The notes: a model not told the origin generated them from the letters alone. DNA of 64,000 nucleotides from Roseovarius sp. SCSIO 43702 (GCF_019599045.1 NZ_CP080623.1:3122501-3186500); one strand, 5' to 3'; counted from the stretch's first letter, positions 17,394-27,054 are shown. Numbers and translations are program-made.

Positions 17394-18416
17394 TCAGGCG
17401 GCGTGCTCGGGCGCCACTTCGGCCAATGCCGCCCGCACCAACTCGGGTCCGGCCCCCGGTCGTGCCGCGCCCTCCGACAGCATCCTCCGCCATGCCCGCG
17501 CACCGGGGCGTCCGGCGAAAAGGCCCAGCATGTGCCGCGTCACCTGGTGAAGCCGCCCGCCCCTGGCCAGATGCGTCTCGATATAGGGCAACATGGCAAG
17601 CGCCGCGTCCTCGGGCGTCGTGTCCGGTCCGCGCTCGCCGAAGACGCGCCGGTCGACGGCACAGAGGATATCGGCGGGTTGATGATACGCCGCGCGGCCC
17701 AGCATCACACCGTCGAACCCCTCCTCGAGAAATGCGAGCGTCGCGTCGAGCGTGGAGATGCCGCCGTTGACCGACAGATGCAGCCCGGGAAAGACCGCCC
17801 GCATCCGGCGGACGAGATCGTAGTCGAGCGGCGGAATATAGCGGTTCTCCTTCGGGCTCAGCCCCTGGAGCCACGCCTTGCGCGCATGAATGGCGAAGCG
17901 GCGCACCCCTGCCGCACTCACCCGCGCGAGGAACTCGGGCAGCACCTCCTCGGGGTCCTGATCATCCACCCCTATGCGGCACTTGACCGTGACCTCCACA
18001 TGCACCGCCTCACGCATCGCGGCACAGCATTCGGCCACCAGGCCCGGCTCCTTCATCAGCACCGCGCCGAACGTGCCCGACTGCACCCTGTCGCTGGGAC
18101 AGCCCACGTTGAGGTTGATCTCGCCATACCCCGCCTCGGCCCCCATCCGCGCGGCTTGCGCAAGCTCGTCGGGGTCCGACCCGCCCAGTTGCAAAGCCAC
18201 GGGATGCTCCTCCGGCGCGTGATCGAGAAGATGCAGCGCGCCGCCCCGCACCAACGCCGGCGCCGTCACCATCTCCGTGTAAAGCAGCGCGTGCCGGCTC
18301 AACTGCCGGTGCAGGAAGCGGCAGTGCCGATCCGTCCAGTCCATCATGGGTGCCACCGACAGGCGCGCGGCGCGCTGAACCTCCGAACCTCCTCGTTTTA
18401 CTGCCTCTCCGTTCAT
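17394..18416 (-). CDS. dusA: tRNA-dihydrouridine synthase A
   Basis: A 340-residue FMN enzyme that reduces uridines 20/20a in the tRNA D-loop. LSVAPMMDWTDRHCRFLHRQ is the DusA N-terminal signature and sets the start near MNGEAVKRG at 18416. EINLNVGCPSDRVQSGTFGA carries the catalytic Cys. FAIHARKAWLQGLSPKENR, SVNGGIS and GVMLGRAAYHQP (FMN phosphate site) follow in order. Monocistronic, with palindromes upstream. Confidence 0.95.
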   Translation of the reverse strand: MNGEAVKRGGSEVQRAARLSVAPMMDWTDRHCRFLHRQLSRHALLYTEMVTAPALVRGGALHLLDHAPEEHPVALQLGGSDPDELAQAARMGAEAGYGEINLNVGCPSDRVQSGTFGAVLMKEPGLVAECCAAMREAVHVEVTVKCRIGVDDQDPEEVLPEFLARVSAAGVRRFAIHARKAWLQGLSPKENRYIPPLDYDLVRRMRAVFPGLHLSVNGGISTLDATLAFLEEGFDGVMLGRAAYHQPADILCAVDRRVFGERGPDTTPEDAALAMLPYIETHLARGGRLHQVTRHMLGLFAGRPGARAWRRMLSEGAARPGAGPELVRAALAEVAPEHAA

Positions 18417-18443
18417 CACCGCTTGATCCGTCTTGCGCAATTT

Positions 18444-18469
18444 GGGGCCTTTTGGCCCCGTTTTCGGGG
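18444..18469. terminator. Overlapping alternative hairpins upstream of dusA
   Basis: GGGGCC-TTTT-GGCCCC (18444-18459) shares its right arm with CCCCG-TTTT-CGGGG (18456-18469), so only one can form at a time. They lie between the minus-strand small membrane protein gene and dusA. They may terminate the permease transcript, or act in the dusA leader. Confidence 0.45.
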
Positions 18470-18471
18470 GT

Positions 18472-18492
18472 GGTGCAACAGAATGTTGCACC
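18472..18492. promoter_or_regulatory. Perfect inverted repeat upstream of dusA
   Basis: GGTGCAACA and TGTTGCACC are exact inverted copies separated by GAA, 56-76 bases upstream of the dusA ATG. The symmetry and position suit a transcription-factor operator; the protein is not identified. Confidence 0.5.
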
Positions 18493-18548
18493 GAGCCTGA
18501 AGTTGTTGCGAGCTCACGACCATCGGCAAGGGCGCGGCGCTCAATTGA

Positions 18549-18773
18549 TCACGAGACGCGGTCGTCCTCCGGCAGGCCGACCTTCGTGGGTTCCGGCAGC
18601 GGCTCCTTGCCGGGAAACAGCCGGCGCAAGGGTGGCAGCACGCCGCCGACGACAAGAGCGGCCAGTCCGGCCCACCACAGCACGGGCGGCCCGCTCGTGG
18701 TCCCGATGCTGATCAGCGGAAAGGCGATGAGCAACAGCACCAGCGAGATGCTCAGGGTCAGAAGTCGGTTCAT
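18549..18773 (-). CDS. Small permease-associated membrane protein (copy 1)
   Basis: A 74-residue protein with two hydrophobic helices (about 5-24 and 30-47). The stretch IAFPLISIGTTSGPPVLWW followed by GGVLPPLRRLF matches the 69-residue protein at 22811-23020 closely (IAAFPLVSLGMTAGP, LWW, GGLIPPLQRLI). Each copy begins within 20 bases of the stop of an L-lactate-permease-type gene. A conserved partner or stabilising subunit of the permease is the simplest reading. Function unproven. Confidence 0.75.
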   Translation of the reverse strand: MNRLLTLSISLVLLLIAFPLISIGTTSGPPVLWWAGLAALVVGGVLPPLRRLFPGKEPLPEPTKVGLPEDDRVS

Positions 18774-18792
18774 GATCGGATTACCTCTCGCC

Positions 18793-20435
18793 TCACGGTA
18801 TCAGCCACACAAGCAGCATGGTTGCCGCCCCGGTCAGAACAACCGCTACAATGGTCCAGGGCAAGGTCTTGCGAATGATCGCGCCTTCCTGCCCGGCGAT
18901 GCCGGCCGTGCTGGCGCCGAGCACCACGTTGGCGGGGGCGATGGCGTTGCCGATCGCGCCGCCTGACGATTGCGCGGCGATGATACCGGCTTCGGGCAGG
19001 CCCTTCAACTCGGCCACGGATTGCTGCAAATCCGAGAACAATACGTTGGACGAGGTGCTGCTCGAGGTCATGAATGCCCCCAGCGCCCCGATGCTGCCGG
19101 ACAGGAAGGCAAAGGCCATGGCCGGTGCCACCGCCGCGATGCCCAGGGCCAGCACATCGTTCTGCCCCGAATGGTTCATGATCTGGGCCATCGCCAGGAA
19201 CGCGATCACCGGGACCGACGCGGGGATGGCGTCCGCCAGAAGATCCCGCAGGACCGAACGGCTGGCGGGGTCCTCGCCTGCGGCGCGGGCCTGCGCCGCG
19301 TAATACCCCCCGCGCCCGGAAGACGGCCCATGTGATCGCGGCCGTGATCATCAGGAACGTGCCCGGATGGGTCAGCGGCGAGAAGGGCGAATAGGGGGCG
19401 ACGGCCTCGCGCACGATGCCATAGCCCGTCGTGACCTCCGGGAAGGGCAGGCCGACGCTGAATGCGCCCAGCGCCCTGTTGAGCGGCTCGATCACCAGCG
19501 CGCCGATGGTCAGCACGGTCAGCAGGACATAGGGCACGAAAGACATGGCAAAGCCCATCGGGGCCTCGGTCTCGGCCTGCTCATCCTTGCGCTCGCCACG
19601 CATCGCGGGACGGTCGGTGATGGTGTCGGGCATCGTGGCATACCGCTTCCAGCGCGACAGCGGGTAGAGCGCCAGCAATGCCAAGGTGGCCGGAATGAAG
19701 GTCGACAGCACCGGATCGACCAGCGTGATGATCGCCTGCCCGCCCCCATGAATGGCCGAGATGATCAGGACAAGCGGCCAGGCGTGGCGCAGCGCGGGTC
19801 CGCGCCCGTACATCCAGACCACGGTGAATCCGCCCAGCACGACCGGAATGATCAGCAGCAGACCGGTCTGGAACGCCACCTCGGTCGGATCGGCGAGATC
19901 GACGACCTGAAGTGTCGCGAGCCAGCCGACCGCCAGGGTGCCGAAGAATTTCGCCCACACATGCGCGATGATCGGGATCGCCACCGCATAGACGGGCCGC
20001 ACCCCGAGCGCGACGAGCAGCGGCGCGACCACGGCGATCGGCGTGCCGAAGCCCGCGATCCCCTGCAGAAAGGACGAGAACACCCAGCCGAGGGCCAGCA
20101 CCACGAACAGCTCGTTGCGGCTGAACCGGGTGATCCCCTGACGCAGCGCCTCGTATCCGCCCGCCTGGTCCGTCACCTGGTAGAGCAGCAGCGCGGGCCA
20201 GACGACGTAGAGGATGAACAAGGCATCCCAAACTCCCTTGGCCCCGCCGACGGCCAGCGTCTCGAGCGGGGTCTGGAAGACAAGAAGCGACACCGCGGCC
20301 GCCGTGAACATTCCGAACATGCCCGCCTGCGGGGCGGTCCAGTTCAGCAGCACCATGAGGATCATCAGCACGAGGATCGGCAGCAGCGCAAAGCCCCAGT
20401 TCAGAAGATCAATCGGGATTTGTAGATCGGTCATG
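18793..20435 (-). pseudogene. lctP: L-lactate permease-family gene with a frameshift (copy 1)
   Basis: The N-terminal part starts MTDLQIPIDLLNWGFALLP at 20435 and runs through about 370 residues of a 12+ helix LctP-type carrier (SSFLQGIAGFGTPIAVVAPLL; YAVAIPIIAHVWAKFFGTLA). At a run of six C at 19306-19311 the frame is lost. Reading one base fewer restores RGYYAAQARAAGEDPASRS and the last 160 residues (MAQIMNHSGQNDVLALGIAA to the TGA at 18793), matching copy 2 at 23033-24673. Either a real +1 slip that inactivates the gene or a sequencing error in a homopolymer. Substrate by family: lactate or glycolate. Confidence 0.85.
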
Positions 20436-20584
20436 TGACACCATGTCCTTTGCTTTCTGGTCTGGCCCCGGGTCGACAGCCTCTGTGGCATGGGACGCGA
20501 CGATCGGCATCCAAAGGCGGCATGACGCCGCCCGCGCGGCGGAACGGGGCGCGACGCCCGGTGTAAAGGCTTCGCTTGCGGCAA

Positions 20585-21031
20585 TCACCGTATCACCAGC
20601 ACCGGAACGGATGTCTTGACCAACACCTCCGAGGTCTGGCTTCCAAGCAGCAACTTCTGGACGCCGCGCCGCCCGTGCGACGACATCACGATCAGATCGC
20701 AGTCTTTCAGCCTGGCGGTCCGGACGATGGCCTCTGCCGGAGACTCGTCGATCTCATGAACGAGATTCACCTCGACCCCATGCGCCTCCGCGCGCTCCTG
20801 AACAAAAGCGAACCGTTCTTTCGCGGCGCGCTCGAGCTGCTGGTCATAGCGGAGGACCGCATCGTCGACCCCCGCCGTTTGTGCCGCGCGCACCGCTTCC
20901 TGGTGCATCGGTTCCGACACGGTGATGATCGTGACATCCGCGCCAAGCATCTTGGCGAGCGTCAAACCATGCTCGACCCCTTGAAGTGCAAGGTCGGAGC
21001 CGTCGCTTGCGACGAGAATATTCTTGTACAT
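20585..21031 (-). CDS. Universal stress protein (UspA family)
   Basis: A 148-residue cytoplasmic protein. It starts MYKNILVASDGSDLALQGVEHG and ends with the ATP-binding type motif VMSSHGRRGVQKLLLGSQTSEVLVKTSVPVLVI, where G-2x-G-9x-G(S/T) is present in the expected form. It lies between the frameshifted permease and the gamma-glutamyltransferase on the same strand. It may respond to the same metabolic state, but no partner is evident. Confidence 0.92.
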   Translation of the reverse strand: MYKNILVASDGSDLALQGVEHGLTLAKMLGADVTIITVSEPMHQEAVRAAQTAGVDDAVLRYDQQLERAAKERFAFVQERAEAHGVEVNLVHEIDESPAEAIVRTARLKDCDLIVMSSHGRRGVQKLLLGSQTSEVLVKTSVPVLVIR

Positions 21032-21105
21032 GATCTTTCCTTTCCGAATCCCTGGTTGCGTTCCCCGAGCCATCGGCAGTGGTTCGGGGAACGCGATGCG
21101 AAGGT

Positions 21106-22768
21106 CTAATAACCCAGGGCAGACCCGTCTCCGCGTGGGTCGGCCCCACCCTCGTAGAACCCCGTGTCCTCGTTCCAGCGGATCGCCTGCGCGTGACCCA
21201 CAAGGCTGTCCCAGCGGCCCACCCGTCTTACCGGTTGGCCGCGCGCCGTCAGCGCGCGGAGGACGTTCTCGGGAACGTCCGATTCCATCCAGAGATCGCT
21301 GGAAGCCATGCCCCATGTGCGCCCGAAGAGCCAGCGGGGTGCCTCGATCGCCTGTTGCACGTCATAGCCGAAATCGACCATCCGCGTCAGCATCGCGGCC
21401 TGCGTCTGGGACTGACCTTCGCCGCCCATCGTGCCATAGGCAATCGCCGGCGTGCCATCCTTCATGGCCAGCGCCGGGATGATGGTGTGGAAGGTGTTCT
21501 TCCTCGGCTCCAGCCGGTTGGGGTGGTTCCTGTCCAGCGAGAAGAAGCTGCCGCGGTTCTGCATGATGATGCCGGTATCGCCGCCCATCACGCAGGCGCC
21601 GAAATCGTAATAGGGCGACTGGATCTTCGACACCATCAGCCCGTCGCTGTCGGTGACGCAGAAATAGACCGTCCCGCCCCTCGGCGCGGGCTTGTCGAAC
21701 TCGGTGCCGTAGCGCAGGCCGGCCTCGATCTCGCCGGGCTGGATCGCGCGATCGGCACGGATCAGCTTGCGCCGCTCGTCGGCGTAGTCCTTGCTCAGCA
21801 GCCTCTCCAGTGGAATGTCGACGAAATCGGGGTCGGTCAGCCATTCGTCGCGGTCCGCCGCGGCCACTTTCAGCGCCTCGGCCATGTGGTGATAATAATC
21901 CACCGTATTGTCGCCCCAACCGGCCACGTCATACCCGTCGAGCAGGTTCAGCATCTGGATGGCCGTCATACCCTGCGTGCTGGGCGGCAACTGGTAGATG
22001 TCATAGCCACGATACGTCGTGGTGATGGGCTCCACCCACTCGGCGGTGTAATCGGCGAAATCATCGGGACGCAGGGGCGATCCCTCGGGTTCCAGGCCAG
22101 CGCAGATACGCTCGGCCAACTCGCCCTCGTAGAAGGCCTCGCGCACGCCCTTCTTGGCCATCAGCTCCAGCGTGTCGGCCAGTTTGGGCTGCGCGATGAA
22201 GCTGCCTTCGCGCATCGGCTTGCCATCCGGCAGAAAAGTTTCCGCCATGCCGGGGGTATTTGTTCAGCAGATGCTCGTCCGCGACCATCCAGTCGCCCAG
22301 CGACCGGGTAACTGCAAAGCCGTGGCGGGCGTAATGGATCGCATCCTCGAAGAGATCGGCCCAGTCGAGCTTGCCGTACCGCTCATGCGCGATGCGAAAG
22401 CCATCGAGCGCGCCGGGCACCGTCAGCGCGGCCAGCGGGCCACGATCCGGGATGCGGTCGGTGTGGCCGAGCTCCTTGTAATGCTCGATCGTGGCCTTGG
22501 CGGCGGACGGACCGCTCGCGCGGATCGCCTCGACCTCCTTGACCTTGCCCCCCGCAAGCAGCCAGAAACCGTCTCCTCCGATACCGGACATCTGCGAATA
22601 CACCACCGCCATTGTCAGGTTCAGTGCGATGGAAGCATCCACCGCGCTTCCACCCTGGCGCAGTGCCTTCATGCCGGATTCCGACGCCAGGTAATGCGGT
22701 GAGGACACCATGCCCCGTGCGGCGTAAACCGGTGGGCGGCCGGTGCGTGGTCCATTGGGATTTGCCAT
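21106..22768 (-). pseudogene. Gamma-glutamyltransferase-family gene with a frameshift
   Basis: The start MANPNGPRTGRPPVYAARGM at 22768 and ALRQGGSAVDASIALNLTMAVV belong to the large subunit of the Ntn-hydrolase GGT family. At a run of five G (22252-22256) the frame changes. One base fewer gives NKYPGMAETFLPDGKP and the rest, including RGGTVYFCVTDSDG, where the Thr after GG is the expected autocleavage nucleophile, and TGIIMQNRGSFFSL plus GTMGGEGQSQTQ. About 553 residues if repaired. No signal peptide, so cytoplasmic. Real lesion or homopolymer error cannot be separated here. Confidence 0.85.
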
Positions 22769-22810
22769 TGTGTCGCTCCTTTTTCAGTTCAGTAGATGCG
22801 CGTTCCCATG

Positions 22811-23020
22811 TCAGGACGCGGCGGTGTCGGTATTCGGGGGCCCGAGAATGAGCCGCTGAAGCGGAGGGATGAGCCCCCCGCAGCAAAGCGAAAGCAGGCC
22901 AAGCCACCAGAGCACGTTGGGACCGGCGGTCATGCCGAGGCTGACCAGCGGAAAGGCGGCGATCAGCAGGACGAACGACAGGCTCAGATAGGCGAGGCGG
23001 TTCCTGAACAAGGCGGTCAT
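22811..23020 (-). CDS. Small permease-associated membrane protein (copy 2)
   Basis: A 69-residue protein with two predicted helices, paralogous to the 74-residue protein at 18549-18773 over about 50 residues (shared LWWxGL, GGxxPPLxRL). It begins 12 bases after the stop of the intact L-lactate-type permease and precedes the gamma-glutamyltransferase gene. The repeated pairing of this protein with the permease implies a functional partnership. Confidence 0.75.
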   Translation of the reverse strand: MTALFRNRLAYLSLSFVLLIAAFPLVSLGMTAGPNVLWWLGLLSLCCGGLIPPLQRLILGPPNTDTAAS

Positions 23021-23032
23021 GGCACTCTCCTC

Positions 23033-24673
23033 CTATGCGCCGAACATGACGATCAGGACGGTCGCGGCCCCGGTCAGCACGAATGCGGCCAGCGTCCATG
23101 GCAGCGTCTTGCGCAGGATGTCGCCCTCGCGCCCGCTGATCCCGGCGGTGCTGGCGCCCAGCACCACGTTGGCGGGGCCGATGGCGTTTCCGATGCAGCT
23201 GCCGGCGTTCTGCGCGGCGAGGATGGTCGAGACCGGCAGCCCCTTCAGTTTCGCCATCGTCACTTGCAGGTCGGAGAACATGGTGGTCGAGAACGTCGAG
23301 CTCGACGTGGCGAACGCGCCGATCACGCCGATCCCGTTGGCCATGAACGCATAGACATAGGCCGGCGCGATCGCCGATATGCCATAGGCCAGCGCTTCGT
23401 TCTGGCCCGAGTGGTCCATGATCCGGGCCATGACCAGGAATGCGACGATCGGCACCGATGCGGGGATCGCGCTGGCAAGCAGGCTCGGCACAAGGCCGGG
23501 CTGACCATCGGGATGGCTCGCGTTCCACGTCTTGTAATAGCCATGCAGGTTGAAGATGACCCATGTCAGCGCCGCCGTGATCAGCAGGCTGGTACCGGGG
23601 TTCAGCAGGGGCGCCATCGGCGAATAGGATGCCACGGCTGAATTGGCGATGCCGTAGCCAGTCGAGACTTCGGGGAACGGCAAACCGATGGTGAGACTGC
23701 CCAACGCCTCCGACACCCGCCCGATCAGTGACGAGCCAAGGGCGATCACGGTCAACACGCCATACGGCATGAAGGACAGGGCCAGACCCATCGGCGCCGT
23801 TTTCTCGGCGATGTCGCCGGTCATCTCGCCGCGCATCGCGGGACGTTCGGGCATATCCGTGAACGGCTCTGCATAGCGGCGCCAGCGTGACAGCGGATAA
23901 AGCGCCAGCATCGCCGCTGCCGCCAGGATGAAGGTGGCCAGAACCGGCTCGAACTGCACGACCAGCACCTGCCCCAGCCCCTGGATCGCCGAAATGATCA
24001 GGATCAGCGGCCAGCCATGACGCACCGCCGCCCAGCGGCCATACATCCATACAATGGTAAATCCACCCATCAGCACCTGGATCACCATGAGCCATGCAGA
24101 TTGCGTGCCGGTGGCCGCCGCCGTGAGCGGATCGAGGTCCACCACCTGCACCGTGGCGATCCAGCCGAGGCCCAGCGTCCCGTAGTACTTGGCCCAGATA
24201 TGCGCGATGATCGGAATCGCCACGGCATAGACGGGGCGCATACCTATCGCCACAAGCAGCGGCGCCACCACCACGATGGGCGTGCCGAAACCGTCGATAC
24301 CTTGCAGGAAGGACGTGAACACCCAGCCGAGCGCCACCACGATGAACAGCTCGTTGCGGCTGAAACTGACGATGCCCTGGCGCAGCGCCTCGTACCCGCC
24401 GGCCTTGTTCATCACGTGATAGAGCAGCAAGGCCGTCCAGATGACGAACAGGATCGGCGCCGAATCCCACACCCCCTTGGCGCCCGCGGCCGCCAGCGTG
24501 TCGACCGGCGTGCGGAACAGCACCAAGGCGACCGCTGCCGCCACGAACATGCCCGTCGTACCGGCCTGCTGCGCCGTCCAGCGCAATTGCACCAACAGGA
24601 ACGCCAGCACGATGATGGGCGCCGCCGCAGCCAGCCAGTGAAGAAGATCTATGGGGATCGAAATGTCTTGCAT
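23033..24673 (-). CDS. lctP: L-lactate permease-family transporter (copy 2, intact)
   Basis: A 546-residue inner-membrane carrier of the LctP family, which takes up lactate and glycolate with protons. The start MQDISIPIDLLHWLAAAAP at 24673 aligns with copy 1; a GTG ten codons upstream is less likely. SFLQGIDGFGTPIVVVAPLL and YAVAIPIIAHIWAKYYGTL are the conserved core. RIMDHSGQNEALAYGISA and IGNAIGPANVVLGASTAG lie near the C terminus. It heads the minus-strand cluster down to 18549. Confidence 0.9.
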   Translation of the reverse strand: MQDISIPIDLLHWLAAAAPIIVLAFLLVQLRWTAQQAGTTGMFVAAAVALVLFRTPVDTLAAAGAKGVWDSAPILFVIWTALLLYHVMNKAGGYEALRQGIVSFSRNELFIVVALGWVFTSFLQGIDGFGTPIVVVAPLLVAIGMRPVYAVAIPIIAHIWAKYYGTLGLGWIATVQVVDLDPLTAAATGTQSAWLMVIQVLMGGFTIVWMYGRWAAVRHGWPLILIISAIQGLGQVLVVQFEPVLATFILAAAAMLALYPLSRWRRYAEPFTDMPERPAMRGEMTGDIAEKTAPMGLALSFMPYGVLTVIALGSSLIGRVSEALGSLTIGLPFPEVSTGYGIANSAVASYSPMAPLLNPGTSLLITAALTWVIFNLHGYYKTWNASHPDGQPGLVPSLLASAIPASVPIVAFLVMARIMDHSGQNEALAYGISAIAPAYVYAFMANGIGVIGAFATSSSTFSTTMFSDLQVTMAKLKGLPVSTILAAQNAGSCIGNAIGPANVVLGASTAGISGREGDILRKTLPWTLAAFVLTGAATVLIVMFGA

Positions 24674-25236
24674 GGTGGTACGATACGTCCCGTCAATGGT
24701 CACGATTTTCGGAGATCAGAGAGAAAGGCCTGGTTGAACCAGTCAGTTGGACGCGAGAATGAGCCGCCTCACCAACGTCATCCCCGAAGGAGGCCGAGAT
24801 TTTCGATTGGTTTTTTGAATGCACCCCGACGCCCGATCGAACCCACAGTGTTCCCAGCGTTGCCGGTTATGGGACCGAGCGCATTGATCTCGGTTAACAT
24901 GGGCCGCGGAGTTTCCCCCGGCGCCGCCCGCTCCGGGAAGCTCCTTGCCTGCCTCCGGGCTCGTGGCCGGCGGTCGATCATTCCGCGCTTCTGCTCCCCG
25001 TCAAAGAACGCGGCCCGACGAGAGCATGTCGGGGTTTTACTGCCATTGGGGCGCGGTGGCGTCCTGCGCTGATGGCGGGTCAACCATCATGGCACCCGCC
25101 ATGACAATCAGCGCTGCGGCGATCAGCTTTAGCAAAGGCTACTCGTGGCCGCCGCTCATCGCTTCCCTGTCAGGGTTTCACGAAACCGCCGGTTCCCGCA
25201 AATGCTGCGTCAGACCGCCGCCGCGTTCCAAACGCC
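24674..25236. other. Gene-poor interval upstream of the permease cluster
   Basis: About 560 bases with no convincing large gene. The open frames here are rich in Arg/Pro and look like chance. One possible tiny gene on the minus strand runs 25135-25037 (TTG start, 32 residues, MLKLIAAALIVMAGAMMV then a short polar tail), which looks like a signal or membrane segment. It has no family match that I recognise. The promoter for the permease cluster should lie at the left part of this interval. Confidence 0.4.
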
Positions 25237-26034
25237 TCACTGTGGAAAACTCCATTGGTCGTGCTCGATGCGAAAGATGCGGACCGGCGCGCTCGGCTGT
25301 TGCGGGTCGGGGCGCAGGCGAAAGACTGCGCGATCGGGCCTGCCGAAATTGGTGAAATCGACGTTGACCGTGATCATGCCGCGCAACATCGGCTGGTCGG
25401 GGTCGGGGGCGATGCGGATGATCCGGCCTTGGAAATCCTGCGCGTCATAAAGCAGGTCGGCACCGTGCCCGGCCAACTCGGGCGTCATGCCGACAAAGAA
25501 ATATCTCGCCGCGTTTGCGCGCGTGAACGGATAATCCGCCCGGCCTGTCGAGGCCGCCTCGGCCACGTAGAGGTCGCGCACCAGCCGCGCCGCCCCGTCG
25601 ATCTGCGGATCGCCGATCGACCGCGCCTCCGGCACAACGGCCGAACCTCCCCCGGGCTGCACGCCCGTCCCGCCGGTATCCTCCATGATGAAGCGCTGCG
25701 CGACCCAGCCGGCCTTGGCGAAATCGGCGGTCTGCATCAGGCACCAGCGCTGCGGAAGGTTCGCGCGCTGTGCCTCGGTCAAGCGGTGATAGATCGACGG
25801 GATCAGAAGCGGCACACAAGTGATCTGTTTCAGGCCCCGCGCATCGGGCGCGAGCCTGTCGATCACGAGATATTGCGTTCCCGGACCCATCCGCATGTTC
25901 AGCATGTCGTCGCTGGCCACACCCGTCACGCGCCAGGCATCCGGGCCGTGGCCGTCGATCTCGGCCCGCACTACTGTGGCCCCCAACGTCACGGCCAAGG
26001 CCGCGACGACCCCGATCAGCACGTTTCGCATCAT
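25237..26034 (-). CDS. Exported SH3-domain protein of unknown function
   Basis: A 265-residue protein with a signal peptide (residues 1-24, MMRNVLIGVVAALAVTLG to VRA). Residues about 30-115 look like a bacterial SH3 domain (VASDDMLNMRMGPGTQYLVIDRLAPDARGL, and WCLMQTADFAKAGWVAQRFI). The second half (residues 140-265) is not recognised. Last gene of a three-gene unit with a membrane protein and a lipoprotein. An envelope or cell-wall-binding role fits, but the function is unknown. Confidence 0.75.
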   Translation of the reverse strand: MMRNVLIGVVAALAVTLGATVVRAEIDGHGPDAWRVTGVASDDMLNMRMGPGTQYLVIDRLAPDARGLKQITCVPLLIPSIYHRLTEAQRANLPQRWCLMQTADFAKAGWVAQRFIMEDTGGTGVQPGGGSAVVPEARSIGDPQIDGAARLVRDLYVAEAASTGRADYPFTRANAARYFFVGMTPELAGHGADLLYDAQDFQGRIIRIAPDPDQPMLRGMITVNVDFTNFGRPDRAVFRLRPDPQQPSAPVRIFRIEHDQWSFPQ

Positions 26035-26070
26035 CCTACCTCCATGACAGGGCGTCGGGGAAGCTCCCGA

Positions 26071-27054
26071 TCACGCCGGGTGCGCCGCGGGGCTGGCGGT
26101 GGCCGGTCCCGGCGCGGCCCCCAGCGCGCGTTCCTTCAACTCGCGGAACTTGCCCGACATCTGTTCGAGCCGCGCGTCCCATTCGGGATTGGGCTGCTGA
26201 CCCTCGGTGGTGCGGAAGAAGACCTGAATCATGCAGGCGATGGCGAAGGGTTCCAGCAGCGCGGCCTTCACGCTCCAGGCGAAGAGCAGCGCGAAGACGA
26301 CACCCCCCGCGGCCCATGCCCCCGGCATCAGGTAGACCACCAGCGCGGCGGGGGCGAGCATGACCAGGAACACGAGGAAACCCAGGCCGTAGACGATGAG
26401 CGCAAGCCACGCCGCGTTCCTGAGCATGACCTTCCAGTTCTGCCCGTAGAGCACCAGCGCCTCGCGCGCCGACTCCCACGCGTTGTCGGACCGGCTGCGA
26501 ATGGCATGGGCAAGGATCACCTCGTCGACGAACCCCACCGCGACCCGAAGGAAGGCCGACAGGATCGCGGCCAGTTGCTGCGCACCCGGCACGGGCAGGA
26601 CGGTGAGGATGCCGCGCGCAAGGCCCGAAATGGCGCGGATCACGCCCAGGATCAGCCGATCCAGCAGGAAAAGCACGCTGGCTTGCGGGAACCGCGCCTT
26701 GACCACCGAGGTCGCGTGGCCGATCTGGCCGCGCCCCTCGGGAAGCGGCTGGCCGTCGATCAATTCGACCAGCACGGCAATGTGTCCCGCCTTGACGATG
26801 TAGAGGACGTATTCGCGCGCCCAGTACATGATCGCGCCGAAGATCCCGAAACCCGCGAAACCGCCCCACATGGTCGACCCGGCGCGGAATTCCTCGTCCC
26901 CGAAGCCGCCGATGCCCCAGCCGATCCCGGCCCCCGTGCCGGTCGCCAGGATGTAGCCCAGCGTGATGCCGAAATAAACGGCGATGCGCATGAGGATGAA
27001 CGGAAAGGTCCGTCCCATCATCCCCAGCGCACCGCCTATGTTGAAATCCCACAT
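26071..27054 (-). CDS. Polytopic membrane protein of unknown function
   Basis: A 327-residue protein. It starts MWDFNIGGALGMMGRTFPF and has hydrophobic segments near residues 22-38, 64-80, 120-150, 203-225 and 232-250. A central hydrophilic part contains FVDEVILAHAIRSRSDNAWESAREALVLYGQNW, and the C-terminal cytoplasmic tail has QMSGKFRELKERALG. Not recognised as a transporter or enzyme. It lies between a lipoprotein gene and a secreted SH3 protein gene, which suggests a joint envelope function. Confidence 0.7.
   Translation of the reverse strand: MWDFNIGGALGMMGRTFPFILMRIAVYFGITLGYILATGTGAGIGWGIGGFGDEEFRAGSTMWGGFAGFGIFGAIMYWAREYVLYIVKAGHIAVLVELIDGQPLPEGRGQIGHATSVVKARFPQASVLFLLDRLILGVIRAISGLARGILTVLPVPGAQQLAAILSAFLRVAVGFVDEVILAHAIRSRSDNAWESAREALVLYGQNWKVMLRNAAWLALIVYGLGFLVFLVMLAPAALVVYLMPGAWAAGGVVFALLFAWSVKAALLEPFAIACMIQVFFRTTEGQQPNPEWDARLEQMSGKFRELKERALGAAPGPATASPAAHPA

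Noticed and set aside
22383..24470. A 695-codon minus-strand frame across the permease, small protein and transferase genes
   Set aside because: It runs across three better-supported genes in another frame and its sequence is Arg/Gly/His-rich shadow.
24778..25083. A 101-codon minus-strand frame in the gene-poor interval
   Set aside because: Arg/Pro-rich, no start signal, no domain; looks like chance.
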